Assembly (NCBI RefSeq): GCF_017086405.1
Contig: NZ_CP070973.1
Coordinates: 5,798,739-5,862,738 of the forward strand
Length of the DNA: 64,000 bases
Origin: Mycobacterium gordonae
Lineage (GTDB): Bacteria; Actinomycetota; Actinomycetes; Mycobacteriales; Mycobacteriaceae
Reading direction: 5' to 3'
Shown here: one piece after another, positions 34,890 through 44,267 of the stretch
How positions within the stretch are numbered: the first letter of the stretch is position 1
Layout: each line of letters begins with the position of its first letter
Position numbers and translations under genes: made by a program
The notes under the pieces: model-generated
Told to the model about the DNA's origin: nothing
Database searches by the model: none
What the model saw: only the letters and a program-made list of their open reading frames with translations

Positions 34890-35831
34890 CTACTGCTTCC
34901 CGGCCGCGCTGTCGACCGTCGCGCGGATCGTGTCGGACACCTTCTTTCCCGCGTCGGCCTGCGCCGGTTCGACCACGGCGAACTCCGGCGCCGGATCGAA
35001 GTAACTGATCAGGGCCGGGCCGCCGCGTTCGCTTGCCCACACGGTGACCCGCACCGGTACCACCGCACCGATCGCCTGAGTGGCGCCGAACAGCGTCTTG
35101 CCGAGCTGCGGATCGCCGAGGAAGAAGCTGTGCGCGCGCTGCGATTGCACCCCCACAGCCTTCAACCTCGTTTCTTCGTTCAGGTCACCGAGGATCACCA
35201 AGCCGTGCTTGTCGGCGGCATCGTGCAGGGCGCCGACCGTCGCCTCGAACTCGGCGTTCGACGCGACCGTGATGAACCGGGTATCGACAGTGGCTGTCGT
35301 CATCGGGCCGACGGCGGCGGCTTCGGCAATCGTCCGGATCTGTTGGGAGATCTGCTGCCCGCCGTCGCCGAGTCCGGGATCAACAGCGCTGAACTCCGGC
35401 GCCGGGTCGAAGTAACCGATGTGGGCCGGACCATCGGCGTCCGCCCAGACGTGCATGCGCACCGGAACCACCGCCCCGATCGCCGTGGTGGCGGCGAAGA
35501 ACGTCTTACCGAGCTGCGGATTACCGACGAAGAAACTGTGTGCGCCGGGCAGTCGCAGTCCGTTGGCCGCCAACTCGGCGTCCTGGTTCACCTCGCCGAC
35601 GATCATCATCCCGTGGTCGGCGACAGCTTTGTTCAGTGCGCCGACAGTGGCCTCGAATCCTTGATTGGCGGTGTAGCTGACGTACTTCGTCGAAACGTTG
35701 CGCGACCCTTCGGCGGGTCCGGCCGTGGTCGGCGGCTCAGCCGGGCTCATGCTGCGACCGTCGTGACAACCGGCCAGCGTCAGAGCGATGCCCACGATCA
35801 GTTGCGCCAGCACGACTCGCGATACCACCAT
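34890..35831 (-). CDS. lipoprotein with two tandem DUF302 domains
   Basis: 313 residues. The signal peptide ends in LTLAGC (C22). The mature part is an internal duplication: about residues 48-165 and 185-300 align, for example HSFFVGNPQLGKTFFAATTA with HSFFLGDPQLGKTLFGATQA, each followed by IGAVVPVR and an YFDPAPEF segment. DUF302 is a small alpha-beta domain of unknown function, sometimes next to redox genes. Here it would be outside the membrane on a lipid anchor. The 185 bp to the end of the downstream FAAL gene shows no gene. Confidence 0.85.
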   Translation of the reverse strand: MVVSRVVLAQLIVGIALTLAGCHDGRSMSPAEPPTTAGPAEGSRNVSTKYVSYTANQGFEATVGALNKAVADHGMMIVGEVNQDAELAANGLRLPGAHSFFVGNPQLGKTFFAATTAIGAVVPVRMHVWADADGPAHIGYFDPAPEFSAVDPGLGDGGQQISQQIRTIAEAAAVGPMTTATVDTRFITVASNAEFEATVGALHDAADKHGLVILGDLNEETRLKAVGVQSQRAHSFFLGDPQLGKTLFGATQAIGAVVPVRVTVWASERGGPALISYFDPAPEFAVVEPAQADAGKKVSDTIRATVDSAAGKQ

Positions 35832-36016
35832 GGTGCCGCTCCCTTGGTTCCGACGGACACAGGACCATCAGCAAATGGCCACCATGAGAATCCACCACAG
35901 GCGGCTGGTTCTCAATAGCGAATAGTCATCCAGCGAAACAGAACGGTCTCACGGGCGCGACCTGACGCGAAAAGCAGCTGATTTTCGCCCAGAACGGGTG
36001 CGTTTGCTCGCGCTAC

Positions 36017-37651
36017 CTAGGTGACCAGGGTGACGGAGTTCGACCGGCGCAGCTTGCCGGACGGCGTCTTCGGAATTGTTCCCGGGCCCAGCACGACGAC
36101 GTTGCGCGGCCGGACGTCGACCTCCTTGACGACCTCGTGGGCCACCTGGTGCTCGATGCGGCGCACTTCGGCGGGGTCCTCGAAGGCGTTCGACTCGACC
36201 GCGACGGCGAAGGATTCGCGGGAATGTCCGGCGTCCAGGCGCACGGCCACCGCACAGCCCGGACGGACGCCGTCGACGCGGCCGGCGGCCCGCTCGATGT
36301 CGGTCGGGTAGATGTTGCGGCCGGCCATGATGATGACGTCCTTGACGCGGCCACACACCACGACGTGGCCCTCGTCGGTGAGGTAGCCGAGGTCACCGGT
36401 GTCATACCAACCGTGCTCGTCCTGCGCGGGGATGAAGCCGCCCATCGTGATGTAGCCCGGGGTGAGCGACTCACCGCGCAGTTCGATGACCCCGACGCCG
36501 CGGGACGGCATCACATTGCCGTTCTCGTCGACGACGCGCGCCTCGAGGTCCTTCAGCAGCGGTCCCAGCGTGGCCAGCCGGCGGGTGTTGCCCTTGGTAG
36601 CGGGGACGGCCCGGCGCAGGGCGGCCATCAGGTCGGCGTCGACCTCGTCGACGACCAGACCGGAGTTGCACTTGGAGAAGGACACGGCCAGCGTCGTCTC
36701 GGCCATCCCGTAGGCGGGCAGGATCGCCGACGAGCGAAGGCCGAACGGCTTGCCCGCGTCCAGCAGGTCCTCGACGTCGGCGGGTTCGACGGGCTCCGCG
36801 CCGGACAGCGCGAAGCGCAGCGTCGACAGGTCGAAGTCGCCCGGCTTGGCGTTGCGGCGCAACCGCTTCGCCAGCAGTGCGTAGGCAAAGTTGGGCGCCG
36901 CGGTCATGGTGCCCTTGTACTTGTCGATCAGCTTGGCCCACAGCAGAGTGTCGCGCAGGAAGTCCATCGGCGTGACCTTGACCAGCTCGGCGCCGAAGTA
37001 CATCGGGATGGTGAGGAATCCGACCATGCCCATGTCGTGAAAGCAAGGCAGCCAGCTGACCATGACGTCTTTGTCGACGTCGTACTCGGCGCCGATGAAC
37101 ATCGCCTCCGCGTTGGAGTGGATGTTGCGGTGGGTGATCTGGACCGCCTTGGGAGAACCGGTGGATCCGGAGGTCAACTGCATCAACGCCAGCGCGTCCT
37201 CGCCGACCTCGATCGGGTCGATCGGGTCGAACGCCAGCAGATCGGCGACGGTGAGCACCTTGATGCCCTTGTCCTCGAGCACCGGGATAGCGACCGTGAA
37301 CGGCTCCGAGACGATGACGGCCTTGGCCTCGATCATGCCGATGACGGTCATCGTGTCTTCGGCCCACACGGCCAGGTCGGTGCGCGGAGTGGGCTGGTGC
37401 AGCATGGTCAGGCTGGCCCCGCGCATCCACAGGCCCTGGGCTGCCGGAGCGATCTCCACCGGGAAGCCGGCCAGCACGCCGACGGCGTCGCCGAGTCCGA
37501 CGCCCGCGGCGGCGAGACCGCCCGCAATGCGCCGGGCGCGCTCATGGACCTCGCCCCAGGTGTGACGGACAGGTTCGTGGGGTTCACCGGTGACCATGCC
37601 CGTCGTCGCGGTGCGGGCATTGCGGAACATCTTCTCGGTAAACCTGCTCAC
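36017..37651 (-). CDS. pks16: fatty-acyl-AMP ligase family protein (Pks16-like)
   Basis: 544 residues, the same as the M. tuberculosis Rv1013 product as remembered. It is an ANL adenylating enzyme: AMP-binding loop LMQLTSGSTGSPKAVQITH, the A5 region LPAYGMAETTLAVSF, GWYDTGDLGYLTDEGHVVVCGR and the C-terminal catalytic Lys region TPSGKLRRS. Despite the name pks16 it has no ketosynthase and should activate a fatty acid as acyl-AMP or acyl-CoA. It is transcribed toward the DUF302 gene. The 248 bp upstream (37652-37899) has AT-rich sequence near 37810-37860 but no gene. Confidence 0.88.
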   Translation of the reverse strand: MSRFTEKMFRNARTATTGMVTGEPHEPVRHTWGEVHERARRIAGGLAAAGVGLGDAVGVLAGFPVEIAPAAQGLWMRGASLTMLHQPTPRTDLAVWAEDTMTVIGMIEAKAVIVSEPFTVAIPVLEDKGIKVLTVADLLAFDPIDPIEVGEDALALMQLTSGSTGSPKAVQITHRNIHSNAEAMFIGAEYDVDKDVMVSWLPCFHDMGMVGFLTIPMYFGAELVKVTPMDFLRDTLLWAKLIDKYKGTMTAAPNFAYALLAKRLRRNAKPGDFDLSTLRFALSGAEPVEPADVEDLLDAGKPFGLRSSAILPAYGMAETTLAVSFSKCNSGLVVDEVDADLMAALRRAVPATKGNTRRLATLGPLLKDLEARVVDENGNVMPSRGVGVIELRGESLTPGYITMGGFIPAQDEHGWYDTGDLGYLTDEGHVVVCGRVKDVIIMAGRNIYPTDIERAAGRVDGVRPGCAVAVRLDAGHSRESFAVAVESNAFEDPAEVRRIEHQVAHEVVKEVDVRPRNVVVLGPGTIPKTPSGKLRRSNSVTLVT

Positions 37652-37899
37652 GCAAACCTCCTCGGTACTGGCGCTGTCCCCAAGGTCCGAGCTTCATGTT
37701 GCACGTGCCAGGTCACACTCAGAGGCAGGCGCGCGCACACGTTGGACAGCGTTTAGATCTCGATTTGGTAGAGAGTTGCGGCCCCGCATTGGGCTGTCGG
37801 TACTCGCCACCGCGGCTTATCTTAGGCAACTCTTAAGTAACTGCCAAACGGTAACGGGATATGAGTGCGATGTCACAACGGAGTGAACTCCGCCACCAT

Positions 37900-38862
37900 T
37901 CAGTCGCCGGGCGTCGCGGGCGTCGGCACTACGCGGGCACCCGGCACCGGCCCGCTGGCGACGCGAACTGTTCGGCACACACCCGCCCCGGACAGCTGGG
38001 CGCCGACATCGACGGCGGAGTCCGCCGAGTCGCACAGGAATGCACATGTCGGGCCCGATCCGGACACAATCCCGGCCAGCGCGCCCGCCTCCACGCCCGC
38101 CCGCAGCGTCCGGCGCAACGCCGAGTCCAAACTCACCGCCGCCGCCTGCATCTCGTTGCCGAGCAGCGGCGCAAGCTCCTTGGGGTCCCCGGCGGCCAGG
38201 GCCGCCAGCACCGGGCCCGGCTCGTCAAGCCGGGGCGGATCCCCGACCTCGCGCAATCGGTCCAGTTCGGCGTAGACCGCGGGGGTCAGCAACCCGCTGT
38301 CGGCGAATGCCAGTACCCAGTGGAAGGTGTTGCGCGACAGGACCGTAGCCAGCTCCTCACCACGGCCGGTGCCCAGGGCGGTGCCGCCGTGCAGCGCGAA
38401 CGGCACGTCGCTGCCCAACTGAGCGGCCAACAGTCGCATGTCGCGCCGGGGCAGGTTGAGCTCCCACAGGGCGTTCATCGCGACCAGCACAGCGGCCGCA
38501 TCGGCACTGCCGCCGGCCATGCCCCCCGCCAGCGGAATCGATTTGTCGATCAAGATCGACACGTCCGGAGCGCGGCCGACATGGTCGGCCATCAACTCGG
38601 CGGCCCGCCAGGCCAGGTTGCGTTCGTCGGTGGGCAGCGTGTCGGCACCCTCCCCGACGTGCTCGAGGGACAGGACATCGGCGTTGCGAACCGTCACCTC
38701 GTCGAACAGCGAGACGGCGTGGAAGACCGTCGTCAGTTCGTGGTAACCGTCGTCACGGGGGTCGCCCACGGCCAGGTACAGGTTGACCTTCCCCGGCACC
38801 CGAACGGTGGTCGACCCGGTGGGCACCCACAGCTCAGCGGTATTGCCGTCAGATGCGGACAC
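37900..38862 (-). CDS. ispE: 4-diphosphocytidyl-2-C-methyl-D-erythritol kinase
   Basis: 320 residues from GTG 38862. A GHMP kinase of the MEP isoprenoid pathway, phosphorylating CDP-ME. Motifs: VRVPGKVNLYLAVGDPRDDGYHEL at the N-terminus (the catalytic Lys and Asp lie in this family region) and the ATP-binding PLAGGMAGGSADAAAVLVA glycine loop near 105. It lies 66 bp after ksgA; rpfB-ksgA-ispE is a conserved operon linking wall growth, rRNA modification and isoprenoids. Confidence 0.95.
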   Translation of the reverse strand: MSASDGNTAELWVPTGSTTVRVPGKVNLYLAVGDPRDDGYHELTTVFHAVSLFDEVTVRNADVLSLEHVGEGADTLPTDERNLAWRAAELMADHVGRAPDVSILIDKSIPLAGGMAGGSADAAAVLVAMNALWELNLPRRDMRLLAAQLGSDVPFALHGGTALGTGRGEELATVLSRNTFHWVLAFADSGLLTPAVYAELDRLREVGDPPRLDEPGPVLAALAAGDPKELAPLLGNEMQAAAVSLDSALRRTLRAGVEAGALAGIVSGSGPTCAFLCDSADSAVDVGAQLSGAGVCRTVRVASGPVPGARVVPTPATPGD

Positions 38863-38928
38863 CGCAGCAGACTATCGCTGCCATCGGAGAAGCACACGCA
38901 GCGGCACGACGAGTGCCCGCTCCGCACT

Positions 38929-39864
38929 TCAGCCGGTGGTTGCCGGAGTGGGATCCGGCGCGGCGCCGGTACCGAGGTCCCCGTCGCCGGACCGCTGCAG
39001 CAGCCGGACAAAGTCTTCGACGGACAGCGTCTCGCCGCGGCGGGCCGGGTCGATGCTGGCCGCCAGCAGACGGCGGGCCGACTCGTTACCCGATCCTGCC
39101 CACTCCACGAACGCGTTGCGTGACGTCTTGCGCCGCTGCGCGAAAGCGATGTCGACCAGCTCGAACACCCGCTTGCGGAACACCTGGTCGGTGGGCCACG
39201 GCGAGGTCTCGTAGCGGTCGATGCGCACCAGCCCGGAGTAGACCCGCGGAATGGGCCAGAACACCGTCGGCGACACGGTGCCGCACCGTCGTACCGCGCC
39301 GTAGAAGTTCATTTTGACGCTGGGTACGCCGTATTCCTTACCGCCGGGCTCGGCGGCGAGCCGCTCGGCGACTTCGGCCTGCACCATCACCGTCACAGTG
39401 CGGATGGAGGGGAATTCGGCGAGCAGATGCAGCAGCGCGGGGACGGCGACGTTGTAGGGCAGGTTGGCCACCACCGCGGTCGGTTCGGCCGCCACCTCCT
39501 CGCGGCGCAACGTCAGCACATCGCGATGCAACACGGTGAGCCGCTGGGCTTCGCTGTTGGAATGCTCGGCCACCGTCTGCGGCAGCCGGTCGGCCAGCAC
39601 CGGATCGATCTCCACGGCGGTCACGGTCGCACCGCGGTCGAGCAGCGCGAGCGTCAACGAACCCAGTCCCGGGCCAACCTCGAGAACGACGTCGGATTTG
39701 CCGATGCCGGACGCCGTGACGATCCGACGCACCGTATTCGCGTCGTGTACGAAGTTCTGACCAAAGGCTTTCCGCGGCCGGAAATCGAGTTCTTTGGCCA
39801 ACCGCCGGATCTCAGTGCGCCCGAGCAGCCGGATCGTCAGCGCGCACCCACTCGTCCACTGCAC
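38929..39864 (-). CDS. ksgA: 16S rRNA dimethyladenosine transferase KsgA/RsmA
   Basis: 311 residues from a GTG at 39864, which overlaps the rpfB 3' end by 28 bp; the conserved TIRLLGRTEIRRLAKEL follows. It dimethylates two adjacent adenosines in the 3' terminal helix of 16S rRNA. The SAM motif VVLEVGPGLGSLTLALL, the catalytic NLPYNVAVP (motif IV) and QAEVAERLAAEPG are present. Expressed with rpfB, so probably subject to the same leader RNA. Confidence 0.95.
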   Translation of the reverse strand: MQWTSGCALTIRLLGRTEIRRLAKELDFRPRKAFGQNFVHDANTVRRIVTASGIGKSDVVLEVGPGLGSLTLALLDRGATVTAVEIDPVLADRLPQTVAEHSNSEAQRLTVLHRDVLTLRREEVAAEPTAVVANLPYNVAVPALLHLLAEFPSIRTVTVMVQAEVAERLAAEPGGKEYGVPSVKMNFYGAVRRCGTVSPTVFWPIPRVYSGLVRIDRYETSPWPTDQVFRKRVFELVDIAFAQRRKTSRNAFVEWAGSGNESARRLLAASIDPARRGETLSVEDFVRLLQRSGDGDLGTGAAPDPTPATTG

Positions 39865-40970
39865 ACGGGCCAGGCGCCCCAGCCCTGACGCTGCCGGGTC
39901 ACTTCGGCGATCGCGATCTGCTCTTCCCGGGTGGCCATGTCAGCGCGGGGCGCATACCGCAGCCCGCCGTTGGCTTCCCAGGTGCCCTGGTCGAACTGCA
40001 CGCCGCCGAAGAAGCCGTTTCCGGTGTTGATCGCCCAGTTCCCGCCGGCCTCGCAGCCGGCCAGCGAATCCCAGATGGTGCCGTCGCTGACGGGCGGCAC
40101 CTCGGTGCCGGGCTTGGCGCCGACGCGCACCACCGCTTCGCGGGCCGGGGTCACCACCACGTTGGCGATCGGCAGGCGGCCGCTCTCAACCCCGTTGATC
40201 TCGGCTACCGAGAACGTCACATCCTGGGTGCCGGGGCTGCCCGGATCTTCGACGATCTCGCGGCTCATGTTCATCTCGGGGTCTTCGATGCGCCGCGCCG
40301 GCGGCGGAAGCGGCATCCGCTCGGTGACCCGTTCGATGCGGTTACGGGTGACGTGGATCTGCATGCCGTCGCTGATCGGCGCCGTCGGGGCGGGTGTCAC
40401 CTGGTCGCTGTCCTGCAGGGGAGCGCCGGCGGCCTCCAGCAGTCCGGCCACGTTCGGCGCCGGCAGGTGCACGGTGCGGACCACGCCGCCGTCGTCGATC
40501 TGCACCGTTTTGGCGCTGACGACGGGCAGGGCCATGCCCGACAGCGGAACACGGCTGGCCCGCGACGCGGCAGCGGGAGCGGTGTCGGTCATGGCCAGCT
40601 GGGCCAGCGCCTCGTCCACGGTCGACGCCGTGGTCCAGACCTGCCGGGAATTCTGGCCGTCCAGGGTGATCTCCAACGGCCGGCTGCGGCGCAGCACGAT
40701 CGTGGCCGCGTCCCCGACCGTGACGTCGCCGGCCGGGTACAGGTCGTCGCGTCCCTCGACGGCGAACCCGTTCTCTCTGACGATGTCGATCACCTTCGAC
40801 CGCATGGTCTGCACGCGGATCGAGGTGCCGTCGACGGTCAGTGTGACGGTCTTGGATTCCGACACGGCGTATCCGCCGGCGAAGGTCAGTACCAGCAGCA
40901 GGGCGCCAACCAACAGGCGCAATGTGGGCGATTCGGTTCGATGAAGTTTAGTGAGCAGTTTCAATGTCAA
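39837..40970 (-). CDS. rpfB: resuscitation-promoting factor RpfB
   Basis: 377 residues if the TTG at 40970 is used; an internal start would give a protein nearer the 362 residues of M. tuberculosis. An N-terminal membrane/signal segment (LRLLVGALLLVLTFAGGYAV), three DUF348 domains, a G5 domain (TERMPLPPPARRIEDPEM onward) and the C-terminal Rpf lysozyme-like domain with DSLAGCEAGGNWAINTGNGF, catalytic Glu and a Cys pair (C in AGCE and PVCSG). It cleaves peptidoglycan and promotes resuscitation of dormant cells. Confidence 0.95.
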   Translation of the reverse strand: MTLKLLTKLHRTESPTLRLLVGALLLVLTFAGGYAVSESKTVTLTVDGTSIRVQTMRSKVIDIVRENGFAVEGRDDLYPAGDVTVGDAATIVLRRSRPLEITLDGQNSRQVWTTASTVDEALAQLAMTDTAPAAASRASRVPLSGMALPVVSAKTVQIDDGGVVRTVHLPAPNVAGLLEAAGAPLQDSDQVTPAPTAPISDGMQIHVTRNRIERVTERMPLPPPARRIEDPEMNMSREIVEDPGSPGTQDVTFSVAEINGVESGRLPIANVVVTPAREAVVRVGAKPGTEVPPVSDGTIWDSLAGCEAGGNWAINTGNGFFGGVQFDQGTWEANGGLRYAPRADMATREEQIAIAEVTRQRQGWGAWPVCSGRVGAR

Positions 40971-41078
40971 ATCCCAGTCAATCTCTACGTATCCCGAGTT
41001 CGTTCCGACCTACACGACACTTACGCAGCAACACCGCAGCAAAAGTTTTCACGACGAGCAACCGACCATATTCAGCTG

Positions 41079-41104
41079 AAATAACAAATGGGCCCATAGG
41101 CCCA
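41079..41104 (-). terminator. intrinsic-terminator-like hairpin in the rpfB leader
   Basis: On the minus strand TGGGCC-TATG-GGCCCA (41104-41089) is followed at once by TTTGTTATTT. G-U pairing could lengthen the stem by two. It lies 119 nt upstream of the rpfB start and downstream of tatD, inside the 212 bp gap. Such a structure suits premature termination control of rpfB-ksgA-ispE. An RNA switch for this operon has been described in M. tuberculosis, as I recall. Confidence 0.5.
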
Positions 41105-41182
41105 CCCGTTCGATCACAAGACGGTAACGAACCGACCAGTGCAGGGCAACTCCTGCATGCGGACGTTGGCGTGGTTCGGAAG

Positions 41183-42028
41183 CTAGAGCGCCGTCGTCCG
41201 ATCCAGGCGATACGCCCGGCGAGCGTTGCTCGTGGTGATTTCCGCCAGTTCCTCCGGCCGGCGATTCACCAGTTCAGCGATGGCGCGCACGGTGTAGGGC
41301 AGGCAGTACGATTCGTTCGCTGCACCCCGATAGGGGTGGGGCGTGAGAAATGGTGCGTCGGTTTCCACCAATATCTGGTCCATCGGTATCAACCGAACGG
41401 CTTCGCGCAGGTCGCGGGCGTTACGAAAGCTGACCGTCCCGGACAGGCTCAGCAACCATCCGGCTGCCGAACAGGTGCGAGCCATCTCACTGTCCGAGGA
41501 GAAACAGTGAAAGATCACAGTCTCGGGCGCGCCCTCGGCACGCAGCACGTCGAGCACCTCACGGTCGGCGTCACGGTTGTGGATCATCAGCGGCTTGCCA
41601 GTCCGCTTGGCCAGATCGATGTGCCAGGCGAACGCCTCGCGTTGAACGTCCGGATGGGCACAGCCGTCGAGCCGTCCCGGCCAGTACATGTCCATGCCCG
41701 TCTCACCGACGGCGACCACGCGCGGATGAGACGCCAACCGCTCGATCTCGGCGCGGGCCTTCTCGGTCAGCGCGTCGGTGCGCGTCGGATGTAACGCCAC
41801 TGCGCCGTACACCCGCGGGTCCCATTCGACAGCCCGCGCCACCCAACGTGCCGATTCCAGGTCGTCAGCGATCGTGACCACCGCGGTGACACCGACCGCC
41901 GCGGCGCGGTCGACGACGGCACGCACGCCCGGCGCGTCCGAGACGCCGCAGGCGTCGAGATGGGTGTGGGCGTCGATCAACGGCGAAAGCGGCTCCGGGG
42001 CGGGCGGTGCTTCTCGTTTGGCGCTCAC
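41183..42028 (-). CDS. tatD: TatD-family metal-dependent DNase
   Basis: 281 residues from GTG 42028 (VSAKREAPPAPEPL). A GTG at 42049 adds seven residues but leaves only 37 bp to divergent metG. A TIM-barrel amidohydrolase: metal ligands in IDAHTHLDACG, VGETGMDMYW, PLMIHNRDADREV, IFHCFSSD and LVETDAPFLTPHPYRG. Family members act as 3'-5' exonucleases or endonucleases. It is conserved next to metG and rpfB in mycobacteria. Confidence 0.92.
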   Translation of the reverse strand: MSAKREAPPAPEPLSPLIDAHTHLDACGVSDAPGVRAVVDRAAAVGVTAVVTIADDLESARWVARAVEWDPRVYGAVALHPTRTDALTEKARAEIERLASHPRVVAVGETGMDMYWPGRLDGCAHPDVQREAFAWHIDLAKRTGKPLMIHNRDADREVLDVLRAEGAPETVIFHCFSSDSEMARTCSAAGWLLSLSGTVSFRNARDLREAVRLIPMDQILVETDAPFLTPHPYRGAANESYCLPYTVRAIAELVNRRPEELAEITTSNARRAYRLDRTTAL

Positions 42029-42086
42029 CCGCCCACGATATGTGGACACGCGAGGCGGCGGGCGAGCCGATTAGGGTGGAGCCCCG

Positions 42087-43649
42087 ATGAACCAACACCA
42101 GCCGTACTACGTCACCACCGCGATCGCCTATCCCAACGGCGCGCCGCACATGGGTCACGCGTATGAATACGTCGCGACCGACGCCATCGCCCGCTTCAAG
42201 CGACTCGACGGCTTCGACGTGCGGTTCCTGACCGGAACCGACGAGCACGGCCTCAAGGTCGCTCAGGCCGCGGTGGCCGCCGGGGTACCCACCGCGCAGC
42301 TGGCGCGCAGCAACTCCGACGTCTTCCAGCGCATGCAGGAAAAGCTCAACATCTCCTTCGACCGGTTTATCCGCACCACCGACCCCGACCATCACGTGTC
42401 CTCCAAGGAGATCTGGCGGCGCATGGAGGCCGCCGGCGACATCTACCTGGACAACTACGCCGGCTGGTACTCGGTGCGCGACGAGCGGTTCTTTGTCGAA
42501 TCGGAGACCCAATTGCTCGAGGACGGCACCCGGATCGCGGTCGAAACCGGCACGCCGGTGACGTGGACCGAGGAGCAGACCTATTTCTTTCGGTTATCGG
42601 CCTACGCCGAGAGGTTGCTGACGCACTACCGCGACAACCCGGCCTTCATCGCGCCCGAGACCCGCCGCAACGAGGTGGTCAGCTTCGTCTCGGGCGGTCT
42701 GGACGATCTGTCGATCTCACGTACCTCGTTCGACTGGGGCGTGCAGGTACCCGGTCATCCCGACCACATCATGTACGTCTGGGTCGATGCGCTGACCAAC
42801 TATCTGACCGGAGCCGGTTTTCCCGACACCGACTCGGCGTTGTTCCGCCGTTTCTGGCCCGCTGACTTGCACATGATCGGCAAGGACATCATCAGATTTC
42901 ACGCCGTCTACTGGCCGGCGTTCCTGATGTCGGCCGGAATCGACCTGCCTCGAAGGGTTTTCGCGCACGGCTTCCTGCACAACCGGGGCGAGAAGATGAG
43001 TAAGTCGGTCGGCAACATCGTCGATCCGGTGGCGCTGGTGGACACTTTCGGGGTGGACCAGGTCCGCTACTTCCTGTTGCGCGAGATACCTTTCGGGCAA
43101 GACGGCAGTTACAGCGACGAATCGATCATCACGCGGATCAACACCGACTTGGCCAACGAATTGGGGAATCTGGCGCAGCGGTCGCTGTCGATGGTGGCCA
43201 AGAACCTGGGCGCGGTGGTGCCCGAGCCGGGTGAGTTCGTCGACGCCGACAACGAACTACTGACTACGGCCGACGGGCTGCTGAGTCGAGTTCGCGCCCA
43301 TTTCGATTCGCAGGCAATGCATCTGGCATTGGAGGCGATCTGGCTGATGCTCGGTGACGCGAACAGATACTTCTCCGCGCAACAGCCCTGGGTGCTGCGC
43401 AAGAGCGATGCCGAGCAAGACCAGGAGCGGTTCCGGACCACCCTCTACGTCACCTGCGAGGTGGTCCGCATCGCGGCATTGTTGGTCAGTCCGGTCATGC
43501 CGGACTCGGCAGACAAGTTGCTGGATCTGCTGGGCCAGTCGCAGGAGCGACGGTCCTTCGCCGCCATCGCGGCCCGGCTGACCCCCGGGACGCCGCTGCC
43601 CTCGCCGACGGGAGTGTTCCCGCGCTACCAGGCGCCCGCAACGGGGTGA
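42087..43649 (+). CDS. metG: methionyl-tRNA synthetase
   Basis: 520 residues, matching the short mycobacterial enzyme (called metS in M. tuberculosis) without a C-terminal dimerisation domain. The class I HIGH motif is APHMGHAYEY (residues about 20) and KMSKS is in GEKMSKSVGNIVDP (about residue 306). The N-terminus MNQHQPYYVTTAIAYPNG is standard. It is divergent from tatD. Confidence 0.96.
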   Translation: MNQHQPYYVTTAIAYPNGAPHMGHAYEYVATDAIARFKRLDGFDVRFLTGTDEHGLKVAQAAVAAGVPTAQLARSNSDVFQRMQEKLNISFDRFIRTTDPDHHVSSKEIWRRMEAAGDIYLDNYAGWYSVRDERFFVESETQLLEDGTRIAVETGTPVTWTEEQTYFFRLSAYAERLLTHYRDNPAFIAPETRRNEVVSFVSGGLDDLSISRTSFDWGVQVPGHPDHIMYVWVDALTNYLTGAGFPDTDSALFRRFWPADLHMIGKDIIRFHAVYWPAFLMSAGIDLPRRVFAHGFLHNRGEKMSKSVGNIVDPVALVDTFGVDQVRYFLLREIPFGQDGSYSDESIITRINTDLANELGNLAQRSLSMVAKNLGAVVPEPGEFVDADNELLTTADGLLSRVRAHFDSQAMHLALEAIWLMLGDANRYFSAQQPWVLRKSDAEQDQERFRTTLYVTCEVVRIAALLVSPVMPDSADKLLDLLGQSQERRSFAAIAARLTPGTPLPSPTGVFPRYQAPATG

Positions 43650-43767
43650 GCACTAGCGCCACGTCAAGTAGCCAAAACGAAGCCGGGCGGCCACATTACG
43701 AACCGCAGTTCGGGTTTTCGTGCCAAGCGGTGTGGGGCAGCGTTCAGCAATAGGCCATAATCGGCAG

Positions 43768-44172
43768 GTGGAACGAAGACGGAATCGGCAGCCGAGCCAA
43801 TCCCCGATGACCACCCTGAAGCAGTTGCCTGCACTGGTGGTGCTGGAGCGGATACCGGTCCCAGTCCTCGCCATCGCGGACGACGGCAGCATCCTGTTCA
43901 CCAACACCGCGTTTGCCCAGATGGTGGGTTGCGATCCAGAAGAGGTGCTGGCGCTTCGGTTCCACGAGATATTCCACCAGGCACCGGAGTCGGAGTCCTC
44001 GCTGCTCTCGTTCGTCCACGCCCTGGCGAACATGGTGGTCGAGTTGGCACACAAAGACGGCTCGGTGGTCCGGGCGTTGATGAGCAGGTCGGCGGTGATG
44101 CGCGCCGACGACAAATTTGCTCTGGCCGCGTTCCAGGACCTGACCGAACAGTTGTGGGAAGAAGAGCGCTGA
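43768..44172 (+). CDS. single PAS-domain protein
   Basis: 134 residues from GTG 43768 (an ATG at 43807 is an alternative, and neither has a strong ribosome site). A PAS fold covers nearly the whole protein: VLERIPVPVLAIADDGSILF, NTAFAQMVGCDPEEVLAL and KDGSVVRALMSRSAV with a final helix DLTEQLWEEER. There is no attached kinase, cyclase or HTH, so it would act as a stand-alone sensor or partner. The ligand is unknown. Confidence 0.75.
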   Translation: MERRRNRQPSQSPMTTLKQLPALVVLERIPVPVLAIADDGSILFTNTAFAQMVGCDPEEVLALRFHEIFHQAPESESSLLSFVHALANMVVELAHKDGSVVRALMSRSAVMRADDKFALAAFQDLTEQLWEEER

Positions 44173-44267
44173 CCGCCGCCGGCACGCGCAGCCGCGGGCC
44201 GACCGCGCAAGATATGAATCTCCCTAGACTGTCAGTATCGGAATAAGACATTGTTGATACTTGTAGT

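Noticed and set aside
37800..37860. IdeR-like or MtrA-like boxes between pks16 and ispE
   Set aside because: CTTAGGCAACTCTTAAG is only weakly palindromic and matches the IdeR box poorly; GTTACC/GTTACT direct repeats on the minus strand are too short to support alone.
44173..44267. Third copy of the 27-28 bp motif before the acetyltransferase gene
   Set aside because: Only TAGTATG is shared there; the rest of the motif does not match.
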